Positions 40,417 through 43,858 of a DNA stretch of 43,858 nucleotides are shown piece by piece. A model generated the notes under the pieces. The model saw only the letters and a program-made list of their open reading frames with translations, was not told where the DNA came from and ran no database searches. The position numbers and the translations under genes were made by a program. Numbering within the stretch: the stretch's first letter is position 1; every line of letters starts with the position of its first letter. This DNA comes from Zygnema cylindricum (lineage: Eukaryota > Streptophyta > Zygnematophyceae > Zygnematales > Zygnemataceae): contig JBBHKE010002176.1 in NCBI GenBank assembly GCA_037447655.1, positions 170,274 to 214,131 of the forward strand, in the 5' to 3' direction.

Positions 40417-41136
40417 TGTGATTATGGAGGTATAAGGGAAATAAAGGGAAGGGGGGTACTTGAGGGAGTTAGACATGACGAGGATGTCAAAGAGTATAGA
40501 AAGTATGACTTAGAAATGAGAAAGTCAGATCTAGGATCCATAATTGAAAAAGGGAAAAATAATAATAATGAGGATAATTTTATTGATATTTTGGAAACCA
40601 AAAACTGGTAGGAAAGAGAGACTTCAACGGATTCAGAGAAAAGGGGAGAAGTGAAACTAGAAGAGGCTTTAAAGGATAGGGGAGAAGGAGAATATTTAAT
40701 GAAAGGTTTAGGGGAGGAGAAATATTTTTTGGGAATAAATTTAAAAGGAGAGAGTGAGGAAAGTTTAATTTTTGGGGGTAATGGGTATGCCATCTCTGAA
40801 GGGAGTGATGGCATTTATGAAGGTGTGCTTGTAAAAGGGTTAGCACGTGGGTGTGTGTTATAGATTGGAGATGGGGTTGGCTGTTTGAATTGCCAAAAGG
40901 ATATAGGATTTAGTGTGGATGGAAAAGAGGTGAGGTGGATAAAATCTTTGCTCGGATTTATGAAAAGTGGGATACTAAATAAAATGTGTGATGCAATTAC
41001 TATTTCGGTTCATCTAGAGCACTATTTCAAATGCGAGAGTATTTTCTTAAAGTTTTATGAAATAAAAAGGAAAAGAAATAAAAATATAAAGAGGGAAAGA
41101 GAGTGTTTGTTTATTTGTGTGAGGGAGTCGAAATGA
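40417..41136 (+). pseudogene. Miniaturised pol remnant fused in frame to gag
   Basis: The gag frame runs directly into shrunken pol pieces in canonical order. The protease linker (C-D-Y-G-G-I-R-E-I) is followed by the integrase C-terminus (H-D-E-D-V-K-E-Y-R-K-Y-D-L), then an RT piece (G-L-G-E-E-K-Y-F-L-G-I-N-L, equivalent to M-G-Q-A-K-Y-I-F-G-I-Q-V), then RNase H pieces (I-G-D-G-V-G-C, V-R-W-I-K-S-L-L, K-M-C-D-A-I-T-I-S). The protease DSG, the integrase DDE triad and the RT YVDD are all deleted. From 40,006 to 41,136 everything lies in one frame with only two stops (40,609-40,611 and 40,861-40,863). At least six deletions therefore preserved frame, which is unexpected for random decay. No enzymatic activity can remain. 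Confidence 0.75.
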
Positions 41137-41148
41137 AAACAGATTAGA

Positions 41149-41160
41149 AAGTAAGGGGAG
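41149..41160 (+). promoter_or_regulatory. Polypurine tract of the compact element
   Basis: Purine-rich tract ending gtaaggggag directly before TGTTGATATT of the 3' LTR; same core as in the complete element. Confidence 0.85.
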
Positions 41161-42379
41161 TGTTGATATTTGAGTATTTTCTAGATTTGTATTATGATAG
41201 GAAAAAGGTAGAGGGCAATCTCCTTCTAACTCCCTTCTCCAAGCCCCCATACTTGTTGTAGTCACTCAAGGCTGGGTAGGGAGATAGAGCCATGGCGCCA
41301 TGGCTGCCTAAAGCTTTTAAAGAGATAGGTAGCAGAAAACAGATAGGTTTACTAAAAATATTGACGGACCCAGAAATTGATCATAGTACCTGTGGTCCGT
41401 CAGAGTAGCCGTTATCTTTGTCCTTTAGGTCTAGGACAAGTGCTAGGGTACGTGAGGTTTGATAAATATATATATAGTTACACGTAGACTAATTCATTTA
41501 ACGAGGAATAATTACGTAGTGTGTGGATACAGTCTTAGATAGTACAGAGTACAGTTTCAATGTATTTTAGGAAACGAATTTCGCGCATTTTTTTTGAACG
41601 TGAAACAAATTCGGCGCATTTGTTTAGACCGCAAAACAAATACCGCGCGTCTAATTTCAACGGCTAGATTTATAGCCGGTTTTGATCGGACGGCCATGAT
41701 AGGCGCCGCGATCACAGAAGAGGTACTTTTGGCGTTTTACGGTCATCGCCACATCAAGTGACATGTGGCGTGATGACATTGGATTGCGGCAACTCCAGAG
41801 ATTACGAGAATAAATCCTGATTTGACATGTGTCGACATTTTGGCAATGTTGTACGATGGCTGTGCAGAAAGTACATCGGCACCTGTACTTTTCTGTACGA
41901 CACAATAATTTGATTGGTGCCGTACGTCAATACATAGAGTTTTAGAGAGGGAATAGGAATTAGAAAATTTAGTAGGTAGCAGCCTCTCTCTGAGAGAGCT
42001 CCTATACAAAAGGTCATCTTTGACCATTCATAACCATGTGTTTACTTGACCATTTTCGGTAATTCTTTTTGCTGCACACTCAAGGGAGTCCAAGCTACAC
42101 AGGGGTGTAGTCGGCCAGATTTTTTGTTTGCCAGGGTGGCTACATTTCTTAGGGAAAGTCAAAGTGGGTGAATGTGTCCAAATCCCATATTCTAGCTTTG
42201 CATTTTGTGGTGGAATTGAGCACACAGAAAGTGTTATTTCACAGGGGTGAAGTTGTATTGGGGTTTTGAATATCAAGGGGTCAGTCATTTGGGTTTATAT
42301 CAAGTTAGAGTCTGCATGACCTAGATTAGCTTCTTTGAGATCTGTGATTTCTGTGGGGAATGGAGCACAAAGAGTTTCA
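41161..42379 (+). repeat. 3' LTR of the compact element (1,219 bp)
   Basis: It starts TGTTGATATTTGAG and ends ...agagtttca, followed by acaag. It contains gagccatggcg near 41,288, an antisense tRNA-like module at about 41,360-41,440, ACCGCGC boxes near 41,642 and the U3 palindrome near 41,857-41,905. Confidence 0.9.
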
Positions 42380-42768
42380 ACAAGTTTAAGTGGATGTTGG
42401 ACTTGAAATTTTGTATCTTTTGTCAAATGCGGTTGTTGCATCTACCATCGCTAACTATAATAAAGGGAATTGTGAAAATTTATGTCGGATGCAAGTCGAA
42501 TTCATGCATCAATATTTTATCATGCGATAATAGCTACCTTTGGATATATGACACATTTGATGGTGCCAAATTGTTGAACCCCATTTCATGGGTGAAATTT
42601 GTCTTATTTATTCCATGTGTAATTGGACAAGTTTTTGGCTGAAGCCTTCATAATCGGTTGTGCATTGTGGTGGGTATTGAAATGTGACCATGTTTCACTA
42701 CCCAATTAAAATTAAAACTGATCCCATTTGATTACTAAAAAAGGTAGCTAAAAGACATGGGCACCTTG
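42380..42768. other. Unassigned 389-bp DNA
   Basis: No Copia similarity. An 82-codon plus-strand frame (42,394-42,642) has no recognisable domain and is probably chance. It was contiguous with 35,856-36,875 before the compact element inserted. Confidence 0.4.
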
Positions 42769-43858
42769 TGTTGGAATTAAAGTATTTTCTAGGTCTAGAG
42801 ATTGCAAAATATAAAGCAAAATAGTAGATATTGACAGCTTGCCTCTAACTCCTCCTCAAGTCCCCACACTTGTCGCAGTCACTGAAGACTGGAGGAAGAG
42901 TTAGCTATGGCTGCCTATGCTGTCTAGAGAGAGACAGGCAGTTGTTTTATAGGGTTTTCTCTAAAAGGGAATTTTTACAGAGCCAAGATTTGATCCTGGT
43001 ACATGTCAATCGTCACACCCGTAATAGCCGGTTACCTTATCCACATAGTCTAAATTATATATTACAAGGTATGGGGTATGATATTAATTTAAACACTTAC
43101 AATAAGACTAATTCATTTAACTAGAACTATATGCATACTGCATAGAAACATTTGTGTAAAGTATGACTTACGGTACGGATACGAAATATACCGCGCAATT
43201 TGTTTGACGCCGAAAAGAACACCGCGCAAGTATTTATGACGGCCACGATTGAAATCCAAATTTGATCCGACGGCCGCGAAGGATGCCGAGATCGCGCAGT
43301 ATGATTTTGGCGGTTTGCGATCATCGCCACATTGAGTGACACGTGGCAACACTACATTGGATTGCGGCAACTCCGGGGATTACGGAAACGAATCCGGATA
43401 TAACACGTGTCAACATTTTGGCCATGTCGTACTATGGCCGTACATAAAGTACACTGGCACCTGTATTTTTCTATACGACACAGTGTTTTAATTGGTGCTG
43501 TACTTCAGTAGATAGAGTTTAGAGGGAGATAGGACTTAGAAAAATTTGGCAGATAGGACCCTCTCTCTAAGTAAGCACCTTGTATAAATGGCTAACTTTG
43601 GGCAGCCATAACGATCAATTTACTTGACCATTTTTAGTGAATCTTTTTGCTGCGAACTCAGGGGAGTCCAGGCTACATAGAGGTGTAGTCGGTCAGTGTT
43701 TTTGTTTGCCAGGGTGGCTGCATTTATAAGGGAAAGTCAAAGTGGGTGAATGTGTCCAAATCTCATATTCTAACTTTGCATTCTGTGGTGGAACTGAGCA
43801 CACAGAAAGTGTTATTTCACAGGGGTGAATCTATATTGGGGTTCTGACTATCAAGGGG
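42769..43858 (+). repeat. LTR E, plus strand, running off the window
   Basis: It starts TGTTGGAATTAAAG and extends at least 1,090 bp to the window end, close to full length judging by its relatives. It contains a tRNA-like module (antisense, about 42,980-43,060), ACCGCGCA boxes near 43,190 and 43,220, G-boxes at 43,340-43,345 and 43,404-43,409, a U3 palindrome at 43,438-43,479 and a clear TATA box. It may be the 5' LTR of an element continuing to the right, or a solo LTR. Confidence 0.85.
43583..43589 (+). promoter_or_regulatory. TATA box of LTR E
   Basis: Tataaat in ccttgtataaatggc, the best sense-strand example of the U3 TATA element. It lies about 240 bp downstream of the first G-box and about 110 bp downstream of the palindrome. 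Confidence 0.6.

Larger units (their letters stand above)
36876..42379 (+). mobile_element. Compact, non-autonomous Copia element with TSD acaag
   Basis: Both LTRs are present and acaag occurs on each side (36,871-36,875 and 42,380-42,384). The internal region is only 1,881 bp (39,280-41,160), against 4,350 bp in the complete element. It keeps a decayed gag and short remnants of PR, IN, RT and RNase H in the normal order. A solo LTR has inserted in its 5' LTR. The two LTRs differ more than those of the 17,931 element, so it is older. Confidence 0.9.

Noticed and set aside
42394-42642. 82-codon frame as a host gene
   Set aside because: No recognisable domain, cysteine/isoleucine-rich random-looking composition, and no splice or promoter context.

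Overview
The window is a eukaryotic, almost certainly land-plant, intergenic region built nearly entirely of nested, broken Ty1/copia LTR retrotransposons. No intact host gene, rRNA gene, functional tRNA gene or CRISPR array is visible. The plant assignment rests on three points. The primer-binding site (PBS) matches my recollection of the plant-type initiator tRNA-Met anticodon arm better than the animal one. The LTRs carry G-box/ABRE-like CACGTG sites. The nested layering is typical of large plant genomes. There is no single-copy gene with which to place the lineage more finely.

All recognisable pol fragments (Gag, protease, HHCC/DDE integrase, YVDD reverse transcriptase, RNase H) belong to one Copia lineage with LTRs of about 1.0-1.2 kb. 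Layout: 1-390 unassigned; 391-3,618 plus-strand integrase/RT/RNase H and a truncated LTR; 3,619-11,944 minus-strand elements fused through shared or hybrid LTRs; 11,945-13,388 unassigned DNA; 13,389-17,811 minus-strand gag, two LTRs and RNase H/RT; 17,812-26,545 a direct duplicate of part of that segment, split by the best preserved element. That element spans 17,931-24,378, has two 1,049-bp LTRs and the 5-bp target duplication agctc. After it come an LTR (26,568-27,691), 595 bp unassigned, a plus integrase fragment, an LTR plus gag (29,141-33,708) carrying a 2.65-kb foreign insertion, a head-to-head RT junction near 35,000, and unassigned DNA. Next is a target-duplication-bounded compact element (36,876-42,379, acaag) whose 5' LTR holds a solo LTR (ctttt), then 389 bp unassigned, and a final LTR running off the window.

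The elements share unusual features. (1) The PBS is complementary to the anticodon arm, not the 3' end, of initiator tRNA-Met, implying half-tRNA priming as in Drosophila copia. (2) The gag start codon lies inside the 5' LTR, so the PBS is translated (Q-V-M-G-P-P-S). (3) A degenerate tRNA-like module with a Pol III B-box-like sequence lies antisense in every reasonably complete LTR, followed by a recurrent short antisense reading frame. (4) U3 carries conserved palindromes, twin ACCGCGCA boxes, G-boxes and a TATA box. The compact element keeps shrunken remnants of PR, IN, RT and RNase H in canonical order and in one reading frame.

No copy encodes an intact polyprotein; the best (17,931-24,378) has three stop codons and two frameshifts. 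All similarities, alignments and counts were made by eye.
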